Source: Eubacteriales bacterium
GTDB lineage: Bacteria > Bacillota > Clostridia > Lachnospirales > Lachnospiraceae
Assembly: GCA_030539395.1 (NCBI GenBank)
Contig: JAUNSC010000019.1
Span: 1-62,588 of the forward strand
Length of the DNA stretch: 62,588 nucleotides
Direction of reading: 5' to 3'
Notes under the pieces: generated by a model
The model's input: only the letters and a program-made list of their open reading frames with translations
Told to the model about the DNA's origin: nothing
Database searches by the model: none
Shown: piece after piece, positions 35,057 to 43,238 of the stretch
How the letters are laid out: every line of letters begins with the position of its first letter
Position numbering within the stretch: position 1 is the stretch's first letter
Position numbers and translations under genes: made by a program

Positions 35057-36676
35057 TCAGTCTGTTTCTCTTACCGCTTTACGGACCTTCAATATCATCC
35101 TCGGTGACACGGACAGCTCATCAATCCCCATCCGGATAAATTCCTTTGTAAGGGATAAATCTGCTCCCAGCTCTCCGCAGATTCCCACCCACTTTCCATA
35201 TTTGTGGGCATTTTCTGACACCATTTCTATCATTCTCAAAACCGCTCTATGATGCGGATCATAGAAAGTATCCAACTTCTCATTCTGACGGTCTATCGCC
35301 AGTGTATACTGCGTAAGGTCATTTGTCCCAATGCTGAAAAAGTCTGCCAGCGACGCAAGCTCCTCACTGATAAGGGCTGCCGCAGGTGTCTCAATCATAA
35401 TTCCCTGCTCCGGTATACAATACGGAACTCCTTCTCCTTTCAGTTCCTCCGCCGCCTGAGACACTATTTCGCGTATCTGTTCTATTTCATCCACAGATAT
35501 GATCATCGGATACATAATGGAGATATTTCCGTATACCGCCGCCCGCAAAAGCGCCCGAAGCTGTGTCCTGAAAATTTCCGGCTGTTTCAGACAGATCCGT
35601 ATGGCACGATACCCCATAGCCGGATTTTCTTCCTTTTCCAGGCCAAAATAATCCGCCTGTTTATCCGCACCTATATCCAACGTTCTGATGATGACCTTTT
35701 TTCCTGCCATCATCTGGGCCACCTGCCGGTATGCCTGCAGCTGTTCTTCCTCACCGGGAAAATCTGTCCGTCCTAAATACAAAAATTCACTCCGGAACAA
35801 CCCGATTCCCTCCGCATCGTTTTCCAGCGCATAGGCAACATCGCTGACGCTGCCGATATTTGCATAAACATTTATTTTCTTTCCGCTGCGGGTTACACTT
35901 TCCTGCCCTTTGAGAGTCTCAAGGAGCTGCTCTTGATGTTTCCATTCCTGTGCCAGTTTTTCTGCATCCTGCAGACATTCTTTTGATGGATTTAAAATGA
36001 ATTTTCCGGAAAACCCATTCACAACTGCCATACTCCCGTTTTCCACGTTTTCCAGATCAAGCGGCACCCCAATCAGTGCCGGAATATTCATGGTACGCGC
36101 CAGAATCGCCGTATGGGAATTAACAGATCCATGTACCGTCACAAATGCCAGAATCTTACTCTTATCCATCTGGACCGTTTCACCTGGGCTTAAATCATCC
36201 GCCACAATGATAACCGGTTCTTCCGCAAAAAAAGTTTCTCCTGCCCCGCCGCCAAGGCAGTCCACCAGACGGTTGGAAATATCTTTTACATCTGCGGCTC
36301 TTGCCTGCATATATTCATCATCCATACCGGCAAACATCTCTGCAAAATTATCGCCGGTCAATGCCACCGCATATTCTGCATTGACTTTTTCAGTCTCAAT
36401 AATACTTCGCACCGCATCCAGATAATCATCATCTTCCAGCATCATCTGATGAACCTCAAAAATCGCCGCACTGGATTGCCCAACTTCTTTTACAGCCTGC
36501 TCATACAGGCCGCCAAGCTGCCGTTTTGCCTCTTCGCATCCCTTCTTAAGGCGCTGAAGTTCTCTTTGAGAATCATTAATGCTGTATCGTTTTACGGTGG
36601 AATCTTTTTTTTGAAGCACGGCAACCGGTCCGGTCACCACACCTTTATAAACTGTCTTTCCGGATAACTCTATCAT
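35057..36676 (-). CDS. ptsI: PTS enzyme I (phosphoenolpyruvate-protein phosphotransferase)
   Basis: Transfers phosphate from PEP to HPr, cytoplasmic, 539 residues (slightly shorter than the usual 570). Seen: active-site His188 in HGSVNSHTAILARTMNIP, C-terminal PEP-binding barrel with FRSEFLYLGR, IIRTLDIGADKQADYF, and MIETPAAALI, and the signature FFSIGTNDLTQYTLAIDRQN. It lies 29 bp after ptsH on the same strand, so a ptsHI pair. Confidence 0.93.
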   Translation of the reverse strand: MIELSGKTVYKGVVTGPVAVLQKKDSTVKRYSINDSQRELQRLKKGCEEAKRQLGGLYEQAVKEVGQSSAAIFEVHQMMLEDDDYLDAVRSIIETEKVNAEYAVALTGDNFAEMFAGMDDEYMQARAADVKDISNRLVDCLGGGAGETFFAEEPVIIVADDLSPGETVQMDKSKILAFVTVHGSVNSHTAILARTMNIPALIGVPLDLENVENGSMAVVNGFSGKFILNPSKECLQDAEKLAQEWKHQEQLLETLKGQESVTRSGKKINVYANIGSVSDVAYALENDAEGIGLFRSEFLYLGRTDFPGEEEQLQAYRQVAQMMAGKKVIIRTLDIGADKQADYFGLEKEENPAMGYRAIRICLKQPEIFRTQLRALLRAAVYGNISIMYPMIISVDEIEQIREIVSQAAEELKGEGVPYCIPEQGIMIETPAAALISEELASLADFFSIGTNDLTQYTLAIDRQNEKLDTFYDPHHRAVLRMIEMVSENAHKYGKWVGICGELGADLSLTKEFIRMGIDELSVSPRMILKVRKAVRETD

Positions 36677-36705
36677 ACCATCTGTCCTCGTTTTCTCCTC
36701 TGGAT

Positions 36706-36963
36706 TTAAAGGTTTACTTTGAAGAAATTCTCAATGGCTGCAATTGCTTCATCCTCATCCGGACCGTCAGCTTCCACTTCCACCATATCACCGCATTTTA
36801 CACCCATCCCCATCACCGCCATCAGTCTGGTGGCATCTGCAGACTTCCCTTTTGCATAAACCGTGATATTACTTTTAAATTCTTTGGCTTCTTTTACCAG
36901 AAGACCTGCCGGTCTGGCGTGAATACCCGTCTCATCTTTTATTTCATACTGAAATTTCTTCAT
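36706..36963 (-). CDS. ptsH: HPr phosphocarrier protein with Arg at position 46
   Basis: 85-residue phosphocarrier of the PTS. Seen: catalytic His15 in GIHARPAG. The site that is Ser46 in classic Firmicute HPr (KSIMGVM) reads TRLMAVM here, so residue 46 is Arg and HPr kinase cannot modify it. The protein should still accept phosphate from enzyme I on His15. AAGGAAAC precedes ATG 36963; the open frame extends 47 codons upstream into the leader and its dyad. A separate HPr with Ser46 may exist elsewhere in the genome. Confidence 0.9.
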   Translation of the reverse strand: MKKFQYEIKDETGIHARPAGLLVKEAKEFKSNITVYAKGKSADATRLMAVMGMGVKCGDMVEVEADGPDEDEAIAAIENFFKVNL

Positions 36964-37020
36964 TTTACGTTTCCTTTCTGCGGCATCTTCTTTTTCTCGG
37001 AGTACAATCCCGCGAAGCGA

Positions 37021-37058
37021 ATTTGCTCTATGGAGAACAGTGTTTCCATAGAGCAAAT
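37021..37058. promoter_or_regulatory. 13-bp perfect dyad in the ptsH leader
   Basis: ATTTGCTCTATGG (37021-37033) pairs with CCATAGAGCAAAT (37046-37058) across 12 nt. It lies 60-95 bp upstream of ptsH. There is no T-run on either side, so it is not a plain terminator. A leader hairpin or operator is likely. Upstream on the minus strand TTGAAA-17-TATTTG may be the promoter. Confidence 0.6.
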
Positions 37059-37122
37059 ATCTACTCGTAAATATGATTTCAATTTTTTTATGAATTATGC
37101 ACACAAGGGTATTCTAAAATTT

Positions 37123-38568
37123 CTATTTCTCTGCCAGTATCCCTTTTAAATATTCCCACACACGGCCAACAGAGCTTATACAAAGCCTTTCATTCGGCGT
37201 GTGTATATCATTCTGGTCAGGGCCGAAAGATATGCAGTCCAGTCCCGGAATTTTTCCTGATAAAATACCGCATTCCAGACCGGCATGGATAACCTCTATG
37301 ACCGGTTCTTTTCCATACTGTTTCCTGTACACTTCCACGCAGAGATCTCTGAGCTGTGAGTTTCTTGCATAAGGCCAGGAAGGATAATCTCCCGTGAACT
37401 CTATTTTTCCTCCCAGGAGAAGCGTCAGGTTTTCTATCTTTTTTGACATATATTTTTTAGCAGAATCCACAGAACTGCGGATAGAAAAATCTAATTCCAG
37501 TTCAGCGCCGCTTAATCTTACAACTCCCATATTCAACGATGTCTCCACAAGTCCCGGAAGATCCGCACTCATGGCCTGAACACCGTTCGGCATTAAATTC
37601 AATGCATCCAGAACTTTTTTTAAGGAATCAGCATCCAGAACCTCCCTCTCCTGCTGCTCTTTCATTTCTATCTTCAGACAGATATCAGGATCTGCCGTCC
37701 CATACTCTGCTTCCGTCATGGCATTGAATAATTTTACTGCTTCTTCTAATGCTTCTGTCCCATCAGAAGACAGGAGGATTTCTGCATCCCCATCCTTCGG
37801 AATTACATTATTTTTTGCTCCGCCAGACAAATTTATCAATGAAAATTCTGTTCTTTCCTGAAGAAGCATCAAAAACCGGCCCAGAAGAATATTTGCATTA
37901 GAGCGGCCTTTGTGAATATCCACGCCGGAATGTCCTCCAAGAAGACCTCTCAGCGCTACTTTATATACTGTACCAGTTTTCTTTTCCCTGCACACCGGAA
38001 TCACACATCTGGCTCTCATTCCCCCGGCGCAGCCTGCTGTCAGTACCCCTTCCTCTTCCGAATCCAGGTTTAGCAGCCTGCAGCCTTTACAGGAAGAAAG
38101 ATCCATTCCTGTTGCTCCAAGAAGCCCAACTTCTTCTCCAACCGTCAATACCACCTCAAGATGAGGATGAGGAATTGTTTTATCATCCAGAATTGCCAGT
38201 GCATATGCAACGGCAATTCCATCATCCCCTCCCAGAGTCGTTCCTCTGGCGCCAATGTAATCTCCGTCAATAAACAGGTCCAGCCCTTCTTTTTCCATGT
38301 CGATCGCACAGTCCGGCATCTTATCACCCACCATATCCAGGTGTCCCTGCAGAATCACGCCCGGCACATCTTCATATCCAGGTGAGGCCGGTGCTGTAAT
38401 CAGCACATTTCCCATTTCGTCCTGCTCGCAGTAATATCCTCTCTCTTTTGCAAAATTTACACAGTAATCACTTATCTGTTTTTCATGAAAAGATATGTGG
38501 GGAATCCCGCATATTTCCTCAAAAAAGCGGAACACAGATGCCGGTTCCAGATTCTGTAATACCTTCAT
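37123..38568 (-). CDS. pepD: Aminoacyl-histidine dipeptidase / cytosolic nonspecific dipeptidase (PepD, M20)
   Basis: A zinc dipeptidase of 481 residues, the PepD length. Seen: metal and catalytic residues H76 and D78 (LQGHLDMVGD), D115/D116 (LGGDDGIAVAYA), E145/E146 (TVGEEVGLLG), and a late HAGLECGILSGKIPGLDCISFGP with a ligand His. AAGGAGG precedes ATG 38568. The frame continues 34 codons upstream through the 53-bp repeats to a GTG that has its own AGGAGG, so an extended form is possible but not favoured. Confidence 0.92.
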   Translation of the reverse strand: MKVLQNLEPASVFRFFEEICGIPHISFHEKQISDYCVNFAKERGYYCEQDEMGNVLITAPASPGYEDVPGVILQGHLDMVGDKMPDCAIDMEKEGLDLFIDGDYIGARGTTLGGDDGIAVAYALAILDDKTIPHPHLEVVLTVGEEVGLLGATGMDLSSCKGCRLLNLDSEEEGVLTAGCAGGMRARCVIPVCREKKTGTVYKVALRGLLGGHSGVDIHKGRSNANILLGRFLMLLQERTEFSLINLSGGAKNNVIPKDGDAEILLSSDGTEALEEAVKLFNAMTEAEYGTADPDICLKIEMKEQQEREVLDADSLKKVLDALNLMPNGVQAMSADLPGLVETSLNMGVVRLSGAELELDFSIRSSVDSAKKYMSKKIENLTLLLGGKIEFTGDYPSWPYARNSQLRDLCVEVYRKQYGKEPVIEVIHAGLECGILSGKIPGLDCISFGPDQNDIHTPNERLCISSVGRVWEYLKGILAEK

Positions 38569-38570
38569 AA

Positions 38571-38720
38571 TTTCCTCCTTTATTGCGCGTGTTTTCAGCG
38601 CATAATGGTATACCCACGGGGTATTTCCTCCTTTATTGCGCGTGTTTTCAGCGCATAATGGTATACCCACAGGGTATTTCCTCCTTTATTGCGCGTGTTT
38701 TCAGCGCATAATGGTATACC
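38571..38720 (-). repeat. Three tandem 53-bp copies of the pepD ribosome-binding leader
   Basis: Copies start at 38571, 38624 and 38677 (the last is cut to 44 bp). They differ by a single base over their common part. Each carries a hairpin (TTATGCGC with GCGCAATAA) followed by AAAGGAGGAAA on the minus strand, so the pepD leader has three ribosome-binding sites, the nearest one used for ATG 38568. Confidence 0.92.
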
Positions 38721-38735
38721 TGCATTTTATAAATT

Positions 38736-38761
38736 GAGAGCCCGCGTACCGGCAGGCTCTC
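38736..38761 (-). terminator. Hairpin after leuS
   Basis: GAGAGCC (on the minus strand) pairs across about 11 nt with GGGCTCTC (38736-38761). The tail on the minus strand is only AATTTAT, weak for a terminator; the opposite strand has a better T-run (CTTTTGTTTTTT). It lies 10 bp past the leuS stop. Confidence 0.5.
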
Positions 38762-38770
38762 TTTTGTTTT

Positions 38771-41173
38771 TTATTTCACTACAAAATTCAAAATTTTACC
38801 CGGAACATAAATTTCTTTTACAAGTGTTTTTCCATCCAGGAAAGATGCTATCCTTGCATCCTTTTTAGCTGTTTCCAGAACCACATCTCTCTGGGCATCA
38901 TTCGGAATCGTGATCGTTCCGCGCACTTTACCGTTTACCTGAACGCCGATTTCTTTCATGGCTTCCACAGTCTTGGCTTCTTCGTATTTCGGCCAGTCAG
39001 ACAAAGAAAGGAATCCTTCGCCGCCGATGCTCTCCCAGATTTCTTCACACAGATGCGGAGCAAATGGGCAAAGAAGTTTGATAAATACGATCAGCTCACC
39101 CTTCGTAATTTTCTTTGCCGCATAAATATCATTGATAAGCGCCATCATGCATGCTATTGCTGTATTGAACTTCATATCTTCAATATCAGAAGTTACTTTC
39201 TTAATAGCCTGATGGAATTTTGTTTCCATCTCCGGAGAAATGTCTCCGTCAACCATAATATCTGTCAGACCTGCCACTCTCTCAAGGAATCTCTTGCATC
39301 CTCTCACAGAGCTGTCATTCCACGGAGCTGCCGCACCGTAATCACCCATAAACAGTACGTAGGTTCTCAGTGCATCTGCACCGTATTCCTCTACGATATC
39401 CAGTGGGTCAACCACGTTGCCTTTGGATTTACTCATCTTTTCTCCGTCTGCACCCAGGATCATACCCTGTGCAGAACGTTTTGCATACGGCTCCGGTGTG
39501 TTTACTGCACCGATATCATACAGAAAATGATGCCAGAATCTGGAATAGATCATATGTCTGGTAACATGTTCCATACCGCCGTTATACCAGTCTACCGGCA
39601 TCCAGTATTTCAGTTTATCCATATCTGCCAGTGCATTATCATTATGCGGATCGATATATCTCAGGAAGTACCAGGAAGAACCTGCCCACTGAGGCATGGT
39701 ATCTGTCTCTCTCTTTGCATCCGCACCGCATTTTGGGCACTTGCAATTTACGAAAGAATCAATCTTAGCCAACGGAGACTGTCCGTCTTCTCCCGGCTCA
39801 AAGTCTTTTACTTCCGGAAGACGCAGCGGCAGTTCTTCATAGGGAACAGCCACATCGCCGCAGTGCGGGCAGTGTACGATTGGAATCGGCTCACCCCAGT
39901 ATCTCTGACGGTTAAATGCCCAGTCCTTCATCTTGTACTGAACGCCTTTTTCACCGATGCCTTTTGCAGAAATCTCTTCCAGCATGCGCCTGATAGAATC
40001 TTTCTTATTTGTATAACCATTCAGGAACTCGGAGTTGATCATCTCACCGTCTCCGGCATATGCTTCTTTTTCAATATCTCCGCCCTTAATTACCTGAATG
40101 ATATCAATTCCGAATTTCTTCGCAAAATCATAGTCTCGCTGATCGTGAGCAGGAACAGCCATGATCGCTCCTGTACCGTAACCCATCATTACATAATCTG
40201 CAATAAAGATCGGGATTTTCTTACCGTTAACCGGATTAACCGCTTCCAGCCCCTCGATCTTAACACCTGTCTTATCTTTTACAAGCTGGGTTCTCTCGAA
40301 CTCTGTCTTCTTTGCACATTCCTGGCGGTATGCGGCAATCGCATCCATATTTCCAATCCTGTCTGCATATTTATCAATCAGATCATGCTCCGGGGCGATT
40401 ACCATGAAAGTAACGCCGAACAGCGTATCCGGTCTGGTGGTATAAATTCTCAGTGTCTCGTCGATACCGTCAACTATAAAGTCCACAAAGGCTCCTTCAG
40501 AACGTCCGATCCAGTTTACCTGCTGCTGCTTAATATTTCCCGGATATTCCACTTCCTCAAGTCCCTGCAGAAGCTTGTCTGCATAGTCAGTGATGCGCAG
40601 ATACCATACGTCCTTGGAACGCTGTACGATATCGCTGTGGCAGATATCACATTTGCCGCCCTGGCTGTCCTCATTAGAAAGGACTACTTTACAGGAAGGG
40701 CAGTAATTTACCAGTGTCTTATCACGGAATACCAGTCCGTTTTCAAACATTTTCAGGAAGATCCACTGTGTCCATTTATAATAATCTTCATCTGTCGTAT
40801 CGATTGTGCGGTCCCAGTCAAAAGAAAATCCCACGCTCTTTAACTGCTCAGAGAATTTGGCAATATTCTGATCGGTAATAATACGCGGATGTGTGGATGT
40901 CTTGATCGCATAGTTTTCTGTCGGCAGACCAAATGCATCAAAACCGATGGGGAACAGTACGTTGTATCCATCCATTCTGCGTTTTCTGGAGATAACTTCC
41001 AGACTGGAATATGCTTTAATATGTCCAACGTGCATACCTGCTCCGCTGGGATACGGAAATTCTACCAGACCATAGAATTTTGGTTTTTCACTGTGGTCTT
41101 CTGCTTTGAAGATTTTACTCTCTTCCCACTTTTTCTGCCACTTCGGCTCAATACGTTTAAAATTATGTCTCAC
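38771..41173 (-). CDS. leuS: Leucyl-tRNA synthetase
   Basis: Charges tRNA-Leu; class I synthetase, 800 residues, normal for bacterial LeuS. Seen: HVGH at 48-51 in the HIGH position (PYPSGAGMHVGHIKAYS), a zinc finger CPSC...CDIC near 160-180, an editing domain (TTRPDTLFG, GTGAIMAVPAHDQRD), and GEKMSKSKGNVVDP for ATP binding. GAGGAGG precedes ATG 41173. No T-box is visible in the roughly 100 bp upstream. Confidence 0.97.
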   Translation of the reverse strand: MRHNFKRIEPKWQKKWEESKIFKAEDHSEKPKFYGLVEFPYPSGAGMHVGHIKAYSSLEVISRKRRMDGYNVLFPIGFDAFGLPTENYAIKTSTHPRIITDQNIAKFSEQLKSVGFSFDWDRTIDTTDEDYYKWTQWIFLKMFENGLVFRDKTLVNYCPSCKVVLSNEDSQGGKCDICHSDIVQRSKDVWYLRITDYADKLLQGLEEVEYPGNIKQQQVNWIGRSEGAFVDFIVDGIDETLRIYTTRPDTLFGVTFMVIAPEHDLIDKYADRIGNMDAIAAYRQECAKKTEFERTQLVKDKTGVKIEGLEAVNPVNGKKIPIFIADYVMMGYGTGAIMAVPAHDQRDYDFAKKFGIDIIQVIKGGDIEKEAYAGDGEMINSEFLNGYTNKKDSIRRMLEEISAKGIGEKGVQYKMKDWAFNRQRYWGEPIPIVHCPHCGDVAVPYEELPLRLPEVKDFEPGEDGQSPLAKIDSFVNCKCPKCGADAKRETDTMPQWAGSSWYFLRYIDPHNDNALADMDKLKYWMPVDWYNGGMEHVTRHMIYSRFWHHFLYDIGAVNTPEPYAKRSAQGMILGADGEKMSKSKGNVVDPLDIVEEYGADALRTYVLFMGDYGAAAPWNDSSVRGCKRFLERVAGLTDIMVDGDISPEMETKFHQAIKKVTSDIEDMKFNTAIACMMALINDIYAAKKITKGELIVFIKLLCPFAPHLCEEIWESIGGEGFLSLSDWPKYEEAKTVEAMKEIGVQVNGKVRGTITIPNDAQRDVVLETAKKDARIASFLDGKTLVKEIYVPGKILNFVVK

Positions 41174-41277
41174 TGTGATTCCTCCTCAAAATTTCCGGAC
41201 AAAATTTTTTCATACAATCTGTCAATAATTTTAATTCATTGGTGCAATTTTGTCAATGCTGACGGGGAAAGGCTCCA

Positions 41278-41850
41278 CTATTTCTTCTGCACTTTCCTGG
41301 TATTTTTCTTATCCACAATGATCGTAATAAGAGATGTTGCTGCCAGCGCTCTGGGCTTCGTCCATCTCAGCCCCGTCTTTTCTGAAAGCAGTTCCTTTAA
41401 GCTGTCTGCTTTTGGCTTTGCTGTCTTACGGTCTATCATAAATGCGGATTTGTCTTTTCTGAACACATAAAGATATTCATCATCTTCTACAAGCCGGATA
41501 ATTTCTTCATAATCCAGGCGGTTGATATTGTCCGCTCCTTTTATCTTCACTACTTCAAATCCGAAGTCATAGCTCAATTTCGGAAATCTGCCATTCATAG
41601 ACTGAATGATTTTCTTTGCCATATATTTCTCCGGCGTGTTGATTCCCACCAAAATAAAACATCCCACTGCCACCATCATAGTCCTTGTGGCGAGAGTCCC
41701 ATAGGAACTTAACACCCCCAGCACAAGAAATACCAGTCCGATGGCAAATAACCCGTATGTGCCAATGCCGCGAAAAGTCCTCATTCTGATTTTCACCATT
41801 CGCTTCATCGTATCTTCATTATAAGTAATTGACGCAGAACAATGTACCAT
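41278..41850 (-). CDS. YcxB-like membrane protein
   Basis: 190 residues. Seen: a basic N-terminal stretch (MKRMVKIRMRTFRGIG), two hydrophobic segments (YGLFAIGLVFLVLGVLSSYG, TMMVAVGCFILVGI), then a soluble C-terminal domain of the YcxB type (DFGFEVVKIKGADNINRLDYEEIIRLVEDDEYLYVFRKDKSAFMIDR). The function of the family is unknown. AGAGGAAG precedes ATG 41850. It is 104 bp upstream of leuS and could share its transcript. There is no other clue to its role. Confidence 0.75.
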   Translation of the reverse strand: MVHCSASITYNEDTMKRMVKIRMRTFRGIGTYGLFAIGLVFLVLGVLSSYGTLATRTMMVAVGCFILVGINTPEKYMAKKIIQSMNGRFPKLSYDFGFEVVKIKGADNINRLDYEEIIRLVEDDEYLYVFRKDKSAFMIDRKTAKPKADSLKELLSEKTGLRWTKPRALAATSLITIIVDKKNTRKVQKK

Positions 41851-42055
41851 ATTTGCTTCCTCTCAAATCCTGTTCGTTTTATACTTACTGCCTTTTTATT
41901 TCCGTTTATATTATAAAGGGATTTTAAAATGGTGTAAAGTCTTATTAAATTATCTGCCATATCTGGCAAATCAATCGTATCTGACAGGGGAATTCTGTAT
42001 TTATACAGAGGTGCTGCTCATGCAAAAACGAGGCGGATCAAAATCTGACGGGTTT

Positions 42056-43048
42056 TTAGCAGCTATTTTTCTTTCGGGTTGTCTCTCTCTCCACCAGAGA
42101 TACCGGAAAAATATATTTTTCCATATTCATGGCCTGAACATCGCTGTGAATAATCAACTCTGCCGCCTTTTCTCCAATGGCTTTGATCGGCTGGGTAATA
42201 GTCGTCAATTCCGGCGTAAGCAGAGTTGACAGGAAAATATCATCAAATCCAATGATCTGAACCTGATCAGGCACAGAAATATGATTCTTATACAGCACCT
42301 TATATGCAGAAATGGCAACCATGTCATTACATGCTACAATTCCATCTGCATCCGGATATTTTTCCAGAAGCTCCTCTGCCGCTGTCAATCCCATATTAAA
42401 GCTGTAATCTGTTTCAACCGTCCGCTCCTCCAGATTATTTTCCAAACAGACATCCCGGTAACCTTCGTATCTGGACTTGGCGCTGGAATGAGTCTGCGGC
42501 CCTTTCATGCAAACAATTTTATGGCAGCCGCATTCCATCAAGTACTCCGTTGCCATTCTTCCTCCCTGATAGAAATCACAGTGAACATAGGCACTGGCAT
42601 GCCCTCCCGAAAAGACCGTATCCGTAACCACCACCGGAATCGGTGACTCCTCCATAAAAGGCTGCAGCTGTTCGTTGCTTCTGGAAAAGATAATGCCGTC
42701 TGCGTTCATGGAAATCATCATCTGAAGGGCCATTTTTTCCTTTTCAATATCGTTGCGCGTATTGTAAAGGATTACCCGGTAACCGCTGCTGTCAGCCTTT
42801 TTCTCAATCGCATCTGCCAGCTGAGTAAAAAAAGGGTTTTCAATATCCGGCAGAACCAGCCCTATGATCCTGGCTGATTTTCGGAACAAGGACCGTGCCA
42901 CTTCATTAGGCACAAATCCTGTCTCCGAAATAGCCCGAAGCACACGTTCTCTCTTTTCTTCATTCACGTTTGCGGTTCCATTCATGACCCTGGATACCGT
43001 TGCCGGTGATACTCCGGCCAGTCTGGCTACTTCCCGGATACTGCTCAT
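42056..43048 (-). CDS. rbsR: Ribose operon repressor, LacI family
   Basis: 330 residues. Seen: LacI-type helix-turn-helix IREVARLAGVSPATVSRVMNG, hinge NEVARSLFRKSA, and a sugar-sensing domain. The start ATG 43048 matches the family N-terminus but lacks its own good ribosome site. A 12-codon upstream frame with AAAGGAG ends 2 bp before it, so translation is probably coupled. The gene follows rbsK behind a terminator and has its own promoter with a palindrome like those of rbsD, which implies autoregulation. Confidence 0.9.
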   Translation of the reverse strand: MSSIREVARLAGVSPATVSRVMNGTANVNEEKRERVLRAISETGFVPNEVARSLFRKSARIIGLVLPDIENPFFTQLADAIEKKADSSGYRVILYNTRNDIEKEKMALQMMISMNADGIIFSRSNEQLQPFMEESPIPVVVTDTVFSGGHASAYVHCDFYQGGRMATEYLMECGCHKIVCMKGPQTHSSAKSRYEGYRDVCLENNLEERTVETDYSFNMGLTAAEELLEKYPDADGIVACNDMVAISAYKVLYKNHISVPDQVQIIGFDDIFLSTLLTPELTTITQPIKAIGEKAAELIIHSDVQAMNMEKYIFPVSLVERETTRKKNSC

Positions 43049-43050
43049 TC

Positions 43051-43089
43051 TTAATAACCATATGGCGTGCTCCTTAAAAATACAGCCAT
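43051..43089 (-). CDS. Possible 12-codon leader peptide of rbsR
   Basis: The frame reads MAVFLRSTPYGY. AAAGGAG lies 5 nt before its ATG (43089), the best ribosome site in the leader, and its TAA (43051-43053) is separated from the rbsR ATG by only two bases. This is a layout for coupled translation. It lies between the promoter at 43153 and rbsR. Small size makes a chance frame possible. Confidence 0.5.
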   Translation of the reverse strand: MAVFLRSTPYGY

Positions 43090-43127
43090 ATATGCTCCTT
43101 TCTTCTTTCACTTATCTGACACTTTCT

Positions 43128-43143
43128 GTGAAACCTGTTTCAA
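43128..43143. promoter_or_regulatory. RbsR operator at the rbsR promoter
   Basis: GTGAAACCTGTTTCAA, matching the rbsD operators at 14 of 16 bases apart from the outer and one centre base. It starts 9 bases downstream of the -10 box, the same position as in the rbsD promoter. Confidence 0.8.
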
Positions 43144-43152
43144 ATCAATCAC

Positions 43153-43180
43153 ATTATAACATGCCAATAATTTCTGTCAA
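43153..43180 (-). promoter_or_regulatory. rbsR promoter
   Basis: TTGACA (43175-43180), 16-bp spacer, TATAAT (43153-43158) on the minus strand: both boxes are consensus. The -35 lies right after the T-tail of the rbsK terminator. Confidence 0.85.
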
Positions 43181-43226
43181 TTAAAAAAGCACATATGATG
43201 CCAAAGTGCAGGCTATCATATGTGCT
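43181..43226 (-). terminator. Terminator of the rbsDACBK operon
   Basis: AGCACATATGAT (43188-43199) pairs with ATCATATGTGCT (43215-43226), 12 bp, followed by TTTTTAATT on the minus strand. It partly overlaps the rbsR promoter region. Confidence 0.88.
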
Positions 43227-43238
43227 CTTTCAATTGTT

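Noticed and set aside
38571-38720. CRISPR array (three regular repeats)
   Set aside because: The 53-bp units abut without variable spacers, so this is a tandem duplication.
39053-40843. A 596-codon plus-strand open frame opposite leuS
   Set aside because: Pure antisense shadow of leuS: Cys/His/Ile-rich composition, no ribosome site, no domain.
41174-41277. Possible T-box upstream of leuS
   Set aside because: The spacer is only about 100 bp and contains no T-box sequence or specifier hairpin that I could identify.
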